From positions 1 to 21,069 of the IMG/VR virus record IMGVR_UViG_3300042351_000223: a stretch of 21,069 bases of DNA; one strand, written 5' to 3'. Positions 6,231 through 11,818 of the stretch are shown piece by piece (positions within the stretch are counted from its first letter, which is position 1; every line of letters starts with the position of its first letter). This stretch comes from a virus. Made by a program: the position numbers and the translations under genes. The notes beneath the pieces are model-generated. The model did not search any database and was not told where the DNA came from. It worked only from the letters and a program-made list of their open reading frames with translations.

Positions 6231-6493
6231 TTTGCTACTCCAATCATACGCAAAGCCGATTCCACACCATCCACTCGGCAAACTGTGCCACCATTCCAGT
6301 TGAGAAAAAAATCGCTCTGCAAGTCTGTTAAACGCTTCTTTGAATTTGTTTTGATTTCTATCAAGAATGAATGGCCTCTGTAGCCAACGAGCAAATCCAC
6401 AGGCAAACCAATAATCCAAACAAATGCGCCAACATCACGCAAGGCTTTGACTATCTCTGCTTGATTTGCATCCACTCTTGCGGCATATCTCAT
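6227..6493 (-). CDS. VRR-NUC / Holliday-junction-resolvase-like nuclease
   Basis: An 88-aa protein with the minimal PD-(D/E)XK core: E13 in the first helix, P-V-D33 at the start of the beta hairpin, E46-I-K48 in FLIEIKTN, and a following helix with Q59. Phage proteins of this size are often annotated as VRR-NUC or endonuclease-like and probably cut branched or replication-intermediate DNA. The ATG at 6493 overlaps the stop of the 58-aa gene upstream, and its stop overlaps NinB's start. Catalytic residues look intact. Confidence 0.75.
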   Translation of the reverse strand: MRYAARVDANQAEIVKALRDVGAFVWIIGLPVDLLVGYRGHSFLIEIKTNSKKRLTDLQSDFFLNWNGGTVCRVDGVESALRMIGVAK

Positions 6494-6666
6494 TTGTCTT
6501 TCCTCGCAATCAAAGCATCAATACATTCTTTTACCGCCTCATTGTGTGTGACAGCATCGCGGGATGTTGGCATCTGATCAGTTGTGACAAAGCATCTGAG
6601 CAATTCAATTACACATTGTTCTCGCTCCTTCATCAACAATGCTTCAATGTCAATGTCTTGTTGCAT
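6490..6666 (-). CDS. Small hypothetical helical protein
   Basis: A 58-aa ORF (MQQDIDIEALLMKEREQCV...IARKDK) with a good AAAGGA site 8 nt before its ATG at 6666 and an ATGA overlap with the nuclease gene. It is charged and helical and contains three cysteine or methionine pairs but no zinc motif. Its 5' end overlaps the end of the 68-aa gene by 17 bases. Not recognised. Confidence 0.6.
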   Translation of the reverse strand: MQQDIDIEALLMKEREQCVIELLRCFVTTDQMPTSRDAVTHNEAVKECIDALIARKDK

Positions 6667-6856
6667 TTTTTTTCCTTTGAATATTCATTCTTTTTCTCAA
6701 ATCATCAGCGGCAGACTGACCACGCCTCTTTGCTATGTCCGACAATATCTTGCGCCACCACTCTAATGCTTCGCCCTTGCCTTCTTCCAGTTGCTTCTTT
6801 CTGTATCTGGCAATCCATTCCCTCGCTTCGCTGTCTTTTAGGTGTTCCTTGTCCAT
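6650..6856 (-). CDS. Small conserved phage protein (DKEHLKDSEAREW type)
   Basis: A 68-aa protein, highly charged, with MDKEHLKDSEAREWIARYRK, a WWRKILSDIAKRRG segment and a terminal DDLRKRMN. I recall such short proteins in proteobacterial phage replication/nin regions; function unknown. AGGGG lies 6 nt before the ATG at 6856. It lies largely inside the 3' half of another open frame (6705-6959); its protein-like composition suggests that this is the true coding frame here. Confidence 0.6.
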   Translation of the reverse strand: MDKEHLKDSEAREWIARYRKKQLEEGKGEALEWWRKILSDIAKRRGQSAADDLRKRMNIQRKKNATRH

Positions 6857-6959
6857 CTAAGTCCCCTGTTGCTTCAAGAGCTTTGTCAATAATATTCTCA
6901 GGATAAATGGCTCCGTCATAAACTTTGTCCAAGATTCGCATTGCATCAAAATAATTCAT
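6705..6959 (-). CDS. Small phage protein whose 3' half overlaps the next gene
   Basis: An 84-aa ORF. The first 37 residues (MNYFDAMRILDKVYDGAIY, PENIIDKALEATG) look like a genuine phage protein. From about residue 35 on, the translation (Q/R/S-rich, no clear pattern) looks like a shadow of the 68-aa frame, with an overlap of about 150 bases. Either the true product ends in a non-conserved tail, or a +1 shift near 6860 joins it to the 68-aa frame. Its ATG at 6959 follows the preceding stop by one base; the upstream ATG at 6983 lies inside that gene. Confidence 0.4.
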   Translation of the reverse strand: MNYFDAMRILDKVYDGAIYPENIIDKALEATGDLDGQGTPKRQRSEGMDCQIQKEATGRRQGRSIRVVAQDIVGHSKEAWSVCR

Positions 6960-6960
6960 T

Positions 6961-7191
6961 TTAGAATTCATCCTTTTCTTCATACCATTGAGCTACTGTC
7001 TTTGGCTTAAGGTCTGGTAAAGATGAAAGAGCTTTTTTCTGAGGCTTACTGTTCTGCCATTGGTGGTACGAGCATTTAGGTTTTTCCCCATCACAATGAA
7101 CAGCCCATCTACTCCCGCAACCATCTACTGAGCAGTAAATAGAAAATTCAAATTCTTCTTTTCTTTTTGATTCTGGTTTAGCAAAGCTCAT
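6961..7191 (-). CDS. Small Cys/His (zinc-finger-like) protein
   Basis: A 76-aa protein with C20 and C25 in the motif YCSVDGCGSRWAVH, plus C33 and C40-x2-H43 (KCSYHQW), a likely zinc site. The C-terminal half is linker-like (PQKKALSSLPDLKPKT) and ends acidic. The ATG at 7191 overlaps the stop of the next zinc-ribbon gene. Two adjacent small zinc proteins suggest a nucleic-acid or protein adaptor role in early infection. Not recognised as a named family. Confidence 0.6.
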   Translation of the reverse strand: MSFAKPESKRKEEFEFSIYCSVDGCGSRWAVHCDGEKPKCSYHQWQNSKPQKKALSSLPDLKPKTVAQWYEEKDEF

Positions 7192-7382
7192 TGTTTAGCC
7201 TTTTGAGAAATTCGATTTTGCTTTAGATTTTTTCCTGTTATCTTTTTATTCCAACAGGATTGGCAAATCCATTTAGACCCCATATCGATGCCGCCCTCTG
7301 GAGGCTTGCTTGTGTCGCATCGTGAGCAAAGTTTAAATTTATGTAATGGCTGATTCGCGCCAAGTGCAATTGAATGCATCAT
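7188..7382 (-). CDS. Small zinc-ribbon protein
   Basis: A 64-aa protein with two CxxC knuckles, C19-x2-C22 (LCSRCDTSKPPEGG) and C40-x2-C43 (WICQSCW), a treble-clef/zinc-ribbon layout, followed by a lysine-rich tail. Its ATG overlaps the preceding stop (ATGA). Small zinc ribbons in phage early operons may act in transcription or recombination; nothing here decides which. Confidence 0.6.
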   Translation of the reverse strand: MMHSIALGANQPLHKFKLCSRCDTSKPPEGGIDMGSKWICQSCWNKKITGKNLKQNRISQKAKQ

Positions 7383-8101
7383 GTTTTCTTCTCCTTGAGT
7401 TTGGCTTCAATAACATAATCGTGGAACACAATACCCTTGGTCACATCGCCAACTTTATGCGCCTTGACCCAGCAAGTTTTGCCCGTTTTCAAACGCCTCA
7501 AATGCCCTCTACGGTCATGCAATCTAGGGCTTGCGTGTGTGCCCCCTTGATGCTCATTTTTGGGCTTAGAGGCTTCCACCACCACCGTAGTCCAGTCGTA
7601 AGTAGGCATTTTGCCTTCTTTAATTTTTCGTTGATTAGTAAATGTAGGTTTTGTAAAAGGTTGATGCGCTTGTACTGATTGCGTTAACGATTCAAGCCAA
7701 ATACCGCAAAAAGAAAGCATTGTTTCTGCCATTTCTTTAGATATTTCTTTGCCATCGTCTATTGGCCCGTAACGCAACATATTGCCATCAACCACATAAA
7801 CCATAGGCGGGAATTTAGTTGGCATACGCCCTGTTACACCTTTCCATGTAGATACCACAATGCCTTCTTCAGGGTTAGTACCAACCACCATAAAAATAGT
7901 GTCATAAGACGCATAAGTTTTGGTTTTACCGCGCCAAACCACAATGTTTTTTTCAAACGGAGGGCGGTACTTCATTAATGGTTCAGTAACCGCATGGCTT
8001 CTATCGTCAACATAACCCGACAAATCAAACCACTGAATTTCGGTAGGGTCAATGCCGCCGTCAAAAGCCATTTTGATAGTCTCGCGAATTAACGGGGTCA
8101 T
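7379..8101 (-). CDS. Conserved phage protein of unknown function
   Basis: A 240-aa protein starting MTPLIRETIKMAFDGG. The ATG at 8101 overlaps the previous stop (ATGA); the open frame extends 10 codons upstream with a start that is not preferred. The middle is beta-rich (IVVWRGKTKTYASYDTIFMVV). The C-terminal GGTHASPRLHDRRGHLRRL plus TCWVKAHKVGD block recurs in phage proteins from memory, often near replication genes. The histidine/arginine-rich block could bind nucleic acid. No enzyme motif is clear. Confidence 0.65.
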   Translation of the reverse strand: MTPLIRETIKMAFDGGIDPTEIQWFDLSGYVDDRSHAVTEPLMKYRPPFEKNIVVWRGKTKTYASYDTIFMVVGTNPEEGIVVSTWKGVTGRMPTKFPPMVYVVDGNMLRYGPIDDGKEISKEMAETMLSFCGIWLESLTQSVQAHQPFTKPTFTNQRKIKEGKMPTYDWTTVVVEASKPKNEHQGGTHASPRLHDRRGHLRRLKTGKTCWVKAHKVGDVTKGIVFHDYVIEAKLKEKKT

Positions 8102-8502
8102 CGATTCATCTCCTCGATCAATGCACCGCACAACTCTCTAGCCGCATCGTTGCCGCCCTTGACGCTGATCACCACGGTGTCACCCTCCACGCGCACGCCA
8201 CGCATCAGCCCAACCCATGTGCGCTGTGCTAAGAACTTTCCGCGAGGTGTGCAAGCACGCCAACAGGTTTGATATTCTCCGCAACACGGTTGTGCATCTT
8301 TCAGGCTCTCAATCAGTCCCACAGGCTCTTGCTCTGGCTCATAGTCCAGCCCCAACTCACGGGCGTTCTCTGCCTTCCTATCTAGGGCTTGTTGTGCCAA
8401 GGCTTCTTTGATGGCGGTGATGGCTTGCAATTGTTTTTGTTGCGGATACATAGATGTTTCCAACGCCTTCAGCGCCAGCTTCAATGCTTCGTCTTTAGTC
8501 AT
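8098..8502 (-). CDS. Phage accessory protein, TKDEALKLAL type
   Basis: A 134-aa protein whose N-terminal helix (MTKDEALKLALKALETS, AITAIKEALAQQ) is a widespread modular tag on accessory proteins of enterobacterial and Burkholderiales phages. The C-terminal part has four cysteines (C73, C74, C80, C84) and a beta-rich end (VRVEGDTVVISVKGG). It has ATGA overlaps on both sides. Function unknown. Confidence 0.65.
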   Translation of the reverse strand: MTKDEALKLALKALETSMYPQQKQLQAITAIKEALAQQALDRKAENARELGLDYEPEQEPVGLIESLKDAQPCCGEYQTCWRACTPRGKFLAQRTWVGLMRGVRVEGDTVVISVKGGNDAARELCGALIEEMNR

Positions 8503-8594
8503 AGCGGCGCGTCCTCAAAATTGTCGGGATTAAATTTCGGCTGACGCTGATCTTTATGTTTTGGATTTGGAAATGGAGGAAATGGCCATGTCAT
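8499..8594 (-). CDS. 31-aa proline-rich micro-ORF
   Basis: MTWPFPPFPNPKHKDQRQPK... ends DAPL. Start and stop both sit in ATGA overlaps with the neighbouring frames, so it and the 29-aa ORF before it fill the 8503-8676 gap without a spare base. Composition (six prolines in the first 11 residues) does not suggest a fold. Its reality rests on the overlap pattern. Confidence 0.45.
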   Translation of the reverse strand: MTWPFPPFPNPKHKDQRQPKFNPDNFEDAPL

Positions 8595-8680
8595 ATGTGA
8601 GTCCAAATAAGCCAATGAACCCAAGTCCAAAAGATAGTCAGCATTAAAAACAATGCTCCGAAAATATATCTATTTTTCAT
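8591..8680 (-). CDS. 29-aa single-span membrane micro-ORF
   Basis: MKNRYIFGALFLMLTIFWTW... is a positively charged start followed by one tryptophan-rich hydrophobic segment (residues 5-27). The ATG overlaps the stop of the DUF1376 gene and its stop overlaps the next ATG, both ATGA. A small membrane effector is possible; nothing more can be said. Confidence 0.45.
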   Translation of the reverse strand: MKNRYIFGALFLMLTIFWTWVHWLIWTHI

Positions 8681-9429
8681 TTCGCATATTTCCCATCAAT
8701 TATTTTTGCAAAATTTGAAGCTGTCGTTATCCACTCCAAATCAGGCAACCATGTTCTATCTTTGCTTTTGTATCCGTTAACCAAAGATGAATCATTGGCA
8801 ATGTAACTAAAAAAACTATCCCACCACTTCAAACCACTTTCTCGCGTCTTATATCCGTCAGGGGAATAATTGGATGGCTTTGAGGCTTGTATCCATCGGC
8901 TTTTCAAAACTGTCTGCCTATTCCCTTCCCAAACTCGCGGCTGTGTCAGGTGCGGCAAATGCTTCTTGTATAGCTGAATAATCTCTTTGTGTGGACAGGG
9001 TGGAAGACCCTCTTCCGCCAAAGATGCGTTAGCATCTAAATCCAATGGTTGTTGGTTGTTAGTTATTGGTTGTTGGTTATTGGTTGGTTGAACGCCCGTT
9101 GGACTGCCGTTGGCTCTGCGTTCAGCAGATGCCTTACCCGCCCTTGATGCCTGTTCAACTTTGGCCTTGTAGTGTTCAATTTCTTGCAATACCCTGTCGC
9201 TAATCCAACCATCATTGTGTCGCGTAAAGAACTCTTGCACTACTACTGCAATGCAATCCGTATGCGACCGCATCCGAATCAGTCTTGCGATCTGCTCGTA
9301 GTCCAAAGGCAATTCTTTTTCATGTAAGTAGCACCAATCAAGCATTCGGCGATAAGCCAAATCCTCCATCTCGTTCAGATGTAGTGTGTGCGTGTGGTAG
9401 TCACCAATATTGAACTGGTAATAGTGCAT
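8677..9429 (-). CDS. DUF1376 phage replication protein
   Basis: A 250-aa protein. Residues 1-85 (MHYYQFNIGDYHTHTLHLN, DLAYRRMLDWCYLHEKELPL) are the DUF1376/YdaU domain, which sits at the N-terminus of many phage replication-initiation proteins in place of lambda O. A low-complexity linker with a QP/TNNQQP repeat (about 117-132) leads to a C-terminal region with RWIQASKPSNYSPDGYKTRESG and KWWDSFFSYI, typical of the DnaT-like or replisome-loading half. ATG 9429 is chosen over 9444 because AAAAGGG lies 5 nt upstream. It is the first gene after Cro, as expected for a replication module. Confidence 0.75.
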   Translation of the reverse strand: MHYYQFNIGDYHTHTLHLNEMEDLAYRRMLDWCYLHEKELPLDYEQIARLIRMRSHTDCIAVVVQEFFTRHNDGWISDRVLQEIEHYKAKVEQASRAGKASAERRANGSPTGVQPTNNQQPITNNQQPLDLDANASLAEEGLPPCPHKEIIQLYKKHLPHLTQPRVWEGNRQTVLKSRWIQASKPSNYSPDGYKTRESGLKWWDSFFSYIANDSSLVNGYKSKDRTWLPDLEWITTASNFAKIIDGKYAK

Positions 9430-9448
9430 AGCCGCCCTTTTCAAACAG

Positions 9449-9480
9449 CCCCCTAAAAGAAACCTCGGCAGGAGAGGGGG
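9449..9480 (-). other. Inverted repeat in the cro-replication gap
   Basis: CCCCCT (9449-9454) and AGGGGG (9475-9480) form a 6-bp GC stem with a 20-base loop that itself holds CCT/AGG. It lies between the Cro-like stop (9529) and the replication gene start (9429). It could be an attenuator or an antitermination (nut-like) site; there is no U-run after it, so it is not a classical terminator. Confidence 0.35.
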
Positions 9481-9528
9481 AGAACTCTTTTCAGATGGGT
9501 AATTAATCCATCCTAGCCGTGTTTCAAA

Positions 9529-9684
9529 TTACAAAAACCATTCAGGTTTCAAAGCACGAAGTTGAAAGACACGCATCTTTGGCACATCCTCTTTCCACAT
9601 GGAAATCGCGGGTTGAGAAATGCCCAATAGAAGCGCAAGCTCTTTGATACTTCCTGCAAGTTTTATAGCATCATTTTTTTTCAT
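9529..9684 (-). CDS. Cro-like helix-turn-helix regulator
   Basis: A 51-aa protein, MKKNDAIKLAGSIKELALLL..., with a classical HTH (SIKELALLLGISQPAISMW, residues 12-30) and a short C-terminal strand region ending PEWFL, the size and layout of lambda-type Cro. The ATG at 9684 is chosen over an open frame to 9777 because TATAATGGAGAC immediately precedes it. It probably binds operators in the divergent region at its 5' end to control early transcription. No CI-type partner is seen on the other strand. Confidence 0.75.
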   Translation of the reverse strand: MKKNDAIKLAGSIKELALLLGISQPAISMWKEDVPKMRVFQLRALKPEWFL

Positions 9685-9690
9685 GTCTCC

Positions 9691-9696
9691 ATTATA
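9691..9696 (-). promoter_or_regulatory. -10 box of the cro promoter, near-leaderless
   Basis: A perfect TATAAT (minus strand, 9696-9691) is followed by six bases (GGAGAC) and the Cro ATG at 9684, so transcription would begin at or next to the start codon. No good -35 is present at 17 bp; TTGCGT occurs at a short 14-bp spacing. Lambda cI from PRM is a known leaderless precedent. Confidence 0.55.
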
Positions 9697-9849
9697 AGCA
9701 AGTTTAGCTAACGCAAATAAGTAGAAACCCTGAGTGGACAGCTGTAAACTGTGCCAAAAAAACAACGAAACATACAAAAATAAGGGAATTTATAAATATT
9801 TTTAGAATAAATACGTTTTTTATTATTTCTGATGCAAAATTCATTCATG

Positions 9850-9882
9850 CCGCAAACATCTTGTGGTCTTTTAAAAGGAAAT
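9850..9882 (+). promoter_or_regulatory. Leader element copy 1 (hairpin + GGTCTTTTAAAAGGAAAT)
   Basis: CCGCAA (9850-9855) pairs with TTGTGG (9861-9866, one G-U), followed by TCTTTTAAAAGGAAAT, which contains the palindrome CTTTTAAAAG and the SD AAAGGA. The ATG of the 71-aa gene begins 5 nt later. Copies 2 and 3 share the constant part and have a different 5' arm. Confidence 0.6.
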
Positions 9883-9886
9883 CAAA

Positions 9887-10102
9887 ATGTCAACTCAAGT
9901 TCAACTCACACCAAACAAAACTTACGCAACAGTTGCAAATGCAATCAAAGCTGTTGAGAAAGTTTTCCCTTCTGACAAATTTGATTTTAATCAATTGCGT
10001 TACATGGTTTTGACCCATACAGATGGCCGCTTCTTCCCTTGCTTCATCGGCACTAGTGCAATGCAATACGGAGTGCATTTCCACTTCAACATCGTTGCCT
10101 GA
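9887..10102 (+). CDS. Small early protein, unknown
   Basis: A 71-aa protein, MSTQVQLTPNKTYATVANAI..., with a helix-first then beta layout (YMVLTHTDGRFFPCFIG). I recall short phage proteins with the KTYAT.ANAIKA and RFFPCF pattern, function unknown. It is the first gene of the rightward operon, with its ATG behind leader copy 1. A minus-strand frame over the same bases is a shadow. Confidence 0.65.
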   Translation: MSTQVQLTPNKTYATVANAIKAVEKVFPSDKFDFNQLRYMVLTHTDGRFFPCFIGTSAMQYGVHFHFNIVA

Positions 10103-10114
10103 TTACATATCTTG

Positions 10115-10156
10115 AGGCTCATGCTGTGAGCCTTGAGATGTGCAATCTGTCACATC
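10115..10156 (+). other. Two consecutive RNA hairpins in an early intergenic leader
   Basis: AGGCTCA/TGAGCCT (10115-10121 and 10127-10133, 5-base loop) is a perfect 7-bp stem. GATGTG/CACATC (10137-10142 and 10151-10156, 8-base loop) is a perfect 6-bp stem. A third, CCC-CTCG-GGG (10165-10174), follows directly as the start of leader copy 2. The 10103-10195 gap is thus almost wholly structured. No U-run follows, so it is not a simple terminator. Confidence 0.5.
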
Positions 10157-10164
10157 ACAACAAT

Positions 10165-10190
10165 CCCCTCGGGGTCTTTTAAAAGGAAAT
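10165..10190 (+). promoter_or_regulatory. Leader element copy 2 (hairpin + GGTCTTTTAAAAGGAAAT)
   Basis: CCCCTCGGGG hairpin followed by the identical 18-base GGTCTTTTAAAAGGAAAT (10173-10190) seen at copy 1; the ATG of the 90-aa gene starts at 10196. Confidence 0.6.
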
Positions 10191-10195
10191 TGAAA

Positions 10196-10468
10196 ATGAA
10201 AAACGCAAGAATCAAACTGTCTGAAATCCGTGTCGGTCAATTAGTTGTCACTAGCGACTCTGCTGAAGCGCAAGTGAGAACAGTTGAAAGCATTGATGGA
10301 TTGATGGTTACTTTGACTTGGTACGAAGGAACAAGCCAATGTATTCAAGGTGTTGACTATTCATTGTTGCGCGTTCCAACGATTGCTCAAGTTGAATACA
10401 GCATCAACAACAATGGTCGCCTTGCAAATCTTCAAGATGTTGAAGATGTGACATTGCTGATCGGTTAA
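10196..10468 (+). CDS. Small beta-rich early protein, unknown
   Basis: A 90-aa protein starting MKNARIKLSEIRVGQLVVTS; the longer TTG-initiated frame (10133) lies in the hairpin region and is rejected in favour of the SD in leader copy 2. Predicted as mostly short strands (QVRTVESI, LMVTLTWYEG), like a small SH3/KOW barrel, with a C-terminal DVEDVTLLIG. Not recognised. Confidence 0.65.
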   Translation: MKNARIKLSEIRVGQLVVTSDSAEAQVRTVESIDGLMVTLTWYEGTSQCIQGVDYSLLRVPTIAQVEYSINNNGRLANLQDVEDVTLLIG

Positions 10469-10475
10469 TCAAATA

Positions 10476-10491
10476 GGGGGCGCAAGCCCCC
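10476..10491 (+). other. GC hairpin with GCAA tetraloop
   Basis: GGGGGC (10476-10481) and GCCCCC (10486-10491) flank GCAA, a GNRA tetraloop, eight bases after the 90-aa stop. It is very stable, but the 3' flank (GCCCTCAACT) is not U-rich. It may be an mRNA processing or stabilising hairpin, or a weak terminator. Confidence 0.5.
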
Positions 10492-10528
10492 GCCCTCAAC
10501 TCTGAAATTTAATTAAAGGAAATTTATC

Positions 10529-11500
10529 ATGGCACATTTAATCGAAACAAACGCAACGACAGGTATGGCAGAGATCGCTTATGTTGGTCAGAAGCCTTGG
10601 CATGGTCTCGGTCAGGAATTGAACCCTGACGCTGACATTGACACATGGTCAAAAATGGCGGGGCTTGATTGGGAGGCGAAAGTTTCACCAGTTCGCTTTC
10701 AACCATTCAATGAAGTACAGGACACCTTGCGCGTTCATGGCCAGAATGTTGTCTATCGTAGCGACACATTTGCCCCGCTCGGTTTGGTCACAGACCGCTA
10801 CAAGCTCCATCAGCCCAAAGATGTTCTGGACTTCTTCAATGTGCTGATGCAAAGCGCAGGATTCAAACTGGAGGTCGCAGGGGCGATTAAAGGCGGTAAA
10901 CGCATTTGGGCATTGGCAAACACAAACAAAGAGGCCTGTGTCCTTGGCGATGATGCCGTTCGCGGTTATTTGCTGTTGTCCACTAGCTTTGATGGCTCTA
11001 CGGCAACTGTTGGCCAATTCACTAGCGTCCGTGTGGTCTGCAACAATACGCTTTCAGCCGCTGACAATGAGTTTGCCCCTAGTCGGTTCAATATTACGCA
11101 TGGTCGCGAGTTTGATGCGAGCCTGATGCGTGACAGGCTCGGCCTAGTGGTTAGCGGCTTTGACGGCATGATGGACAAGTACCGCCATCTTGCCCGTCAG
11201 CAAGTCGGTGTCACTTTTGTCAAAGACTTCTTGACAAATTTATTCCCCGCAAACTTTGACCCAAAGACTGCCGAGTTCAAGCCATCTCGCGGCTACAACA
11301 AGGTACTTGAGTTGTTTGAGGGAAAGGGCATGGGCGCAGATTTGCAGGGCGCAGGGGGTACGCGATGGGGCTTGCTCAATGCTGTCACCCAATACATTGA
11401 CCACGACAAAGGCCACAATGTCGACAGCCGCATGAACAACGCATGGTTTGGCAATGGCAACCGCATGAAAAGCGAGGCCGAATCCCTGCTGTTGGCATAA
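10529..11500 (+). CDS. DUF932 phage/plasmid-like protein
   Basis: A 323-aa protein of the DUF932 family: MAHLIETNATTGMAEIAYVG then QKPWHGLGQELNPD, and later LLLSTSFDGSTATVGQFTSV and RVVCNNTL, are its characteristic blocks. Members occur in phages and plasmids near recombination or replication genes; no biochemical role is settled to my knowledge. Length is typical. The SD (AAAGGAAAT) is close to, but not identical with, the leader element. Base composition here is about 50% GC in a hand-counted block, higher than the modification cassette. Confidence 0.8.
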   Translation: MAHLIETNATTGMAEIAYVGQKPWHGLGQELNPDADIDTWSKMAGLDWEAKVSPVRFQPFNEVQDTLRVHGQNVVYRSDTFAPLGLVTDRYKLHQPKDVLDFFNVLMQSAGFKLEVAGAIKGGKRIWALANTNKEACVLGDDAVRGYLLLSTSFDGSTATVGQFTSVRVVCNNTLSAADNEFAPSRFNITHGREFDASLMRDRLGLVVSGFDGMMDKYRHLARQQVGVTFVKDFLTNLFPANFDPKTAEFKPSRGYNKVLELFEGKGMGADLQGAGGTRWGLLNAVTQYIDHDKGHNVDSRMNNAWFGNGNRMKSEAESLLLA

Positions 11501-11510
11501 GCAAGGGTTT

Positions 11511-11538
11511 CCCCTCATCAAAATAATTTGATGGGGGG
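11511..11538 (+). terminator. 12-bp hairpin after DUF932 (terminator-like)
   Basis: CCCCTCATCAAA (11511-11522) pairs with TTTGATGGGGGG (11527-11538) through 12 bp with one G-U, with ATAA as loop. It begins ten bases after the DUF932 stop. A U-run does not follow it on the plus strand, so termination would be atypical. A promoter-like sequence follows directly. Confidence 0.5.
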
Positions 11539-11540
11539 TG

Positions 11541-11569
11541 TTCGAATCCTAAATAATCTGGCTTATAAT
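11541..11569 (+). promoter_or_regulatory. Predicted promoter for the recombination operon
   Basis: Perfect TATAAT at 11564-11569 with a poor -35 (TTCGAA, 11541-11546) at 17 bp. It lies just after the 11511-11538 hairpin and before leader copy 3. It could drive the ERF/exonuclease genes independently; the weak -35 suggests an activator or low output. Confidence 0.4.
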
Positions 11570-11578
11570 TCTTCTATG

Positions 11579-11613
11579 CCCTGCAATTTCAGTCGGGGTC
11601 TTTTAAAAGGAAT
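11579..11613 (+). promoter_or_regulatory. Leader element copy 3 (hairpin + GGTCTTTTAAAAGGAAT)
   Basis: CCCTG (11579-11583) can pair with CGGGG (11594-11598, one U-G), followed by GGTCTTTTAAAAGGAAT (one A shorter than copies 1 and 2). The ATG of the 66-aa gene starts at 11618. Confidence 0.55.
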
Positions 11614-11617
11614 CAAG

Positions 11618-11818
11618 ATGTTCAAACAATTCAAAATCACAGAAGTTTACCTTCAAGCGGAATATTTCCATCACCGCCTGAACTGCACTATTCCTGCGGC
11701 TTGGATGGCTGTTTTCAACAATGGCCATGAGGTTGCAATCTGCCGCGAATGGGAAGCATCAACTGCTGAAGATGCTCAAGCCTACTACGAAATGCACCAC
11801 GAAGGAGCAACAGCATGA
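11618..11818 (+). CDS. Small early protein, unknown
   Basis: A 66-aa protein, MFKQFKITEVYLQAEYFHHR..., with a beta start and an acidic helical end (STAEDAQAYYEMHHEG). The ATG at 11618 is chosen because leader copy 3 supplies the SD; the upstream frame from 11528 covers the hairpin and promoter and is rejected. Stop and next start overlap (ATGA). Not recognised. Confidence 0.6.
   Translation: MFKQFKITEVYLQAEYFHHRLNCTIPAAWMAVFNNGHEVAICREWEASTAEDAQAYYEMHHEGATA

Larger units (their letters stand above)
9685..9886. promoter_or_regulatory. Divergent early control region
   Basis: The region lies between the leftward Cro gene and the rightward early genes. It contains the cro -10, an 8-bp palindrome TTAGCTAA (about 9703-9710) upstream of it, and a long AT-rich stretch (9770-9845). 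Beyond these I see no clear rightward -35/-10 pair. By position it should hold the operators and the rightward early promoter. No iterons were recognised. Confidence 0.5.

Noticed and set aside
5814-6419. 201-aa version of NinB
   Set aside because: The extra N-terminal 63 residues lie inside the VRR-NUC-like gene; the family length and ATGA overlap point to 6230.
6466-6906. Open frame on the plus strand, 146 codons
   Set aside because: It crosses several well-phased minus-strand genes, has unusual composition (F/S/C-rich) and no ribosome site.
7346-7678. Open frame on the plus strand, 110 codons
   Set aside because: Shadow of the 240-aa gene, which has a conserved-looking C-terminal block and ATGA coupling.
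11240-11521. Open frame on the minus strand inside DUF932
   Set aside because: The DUF932 frame on the other strand is well supported; this one has no start site or neighbours on its strand.
11540-11549. GTTCGAATCC, like a tRNA T-arm and possible att core
   Set aside because: No acceptor or anticodon arm fits around it and no integrase is in the window; it overlaps the proposed -35.
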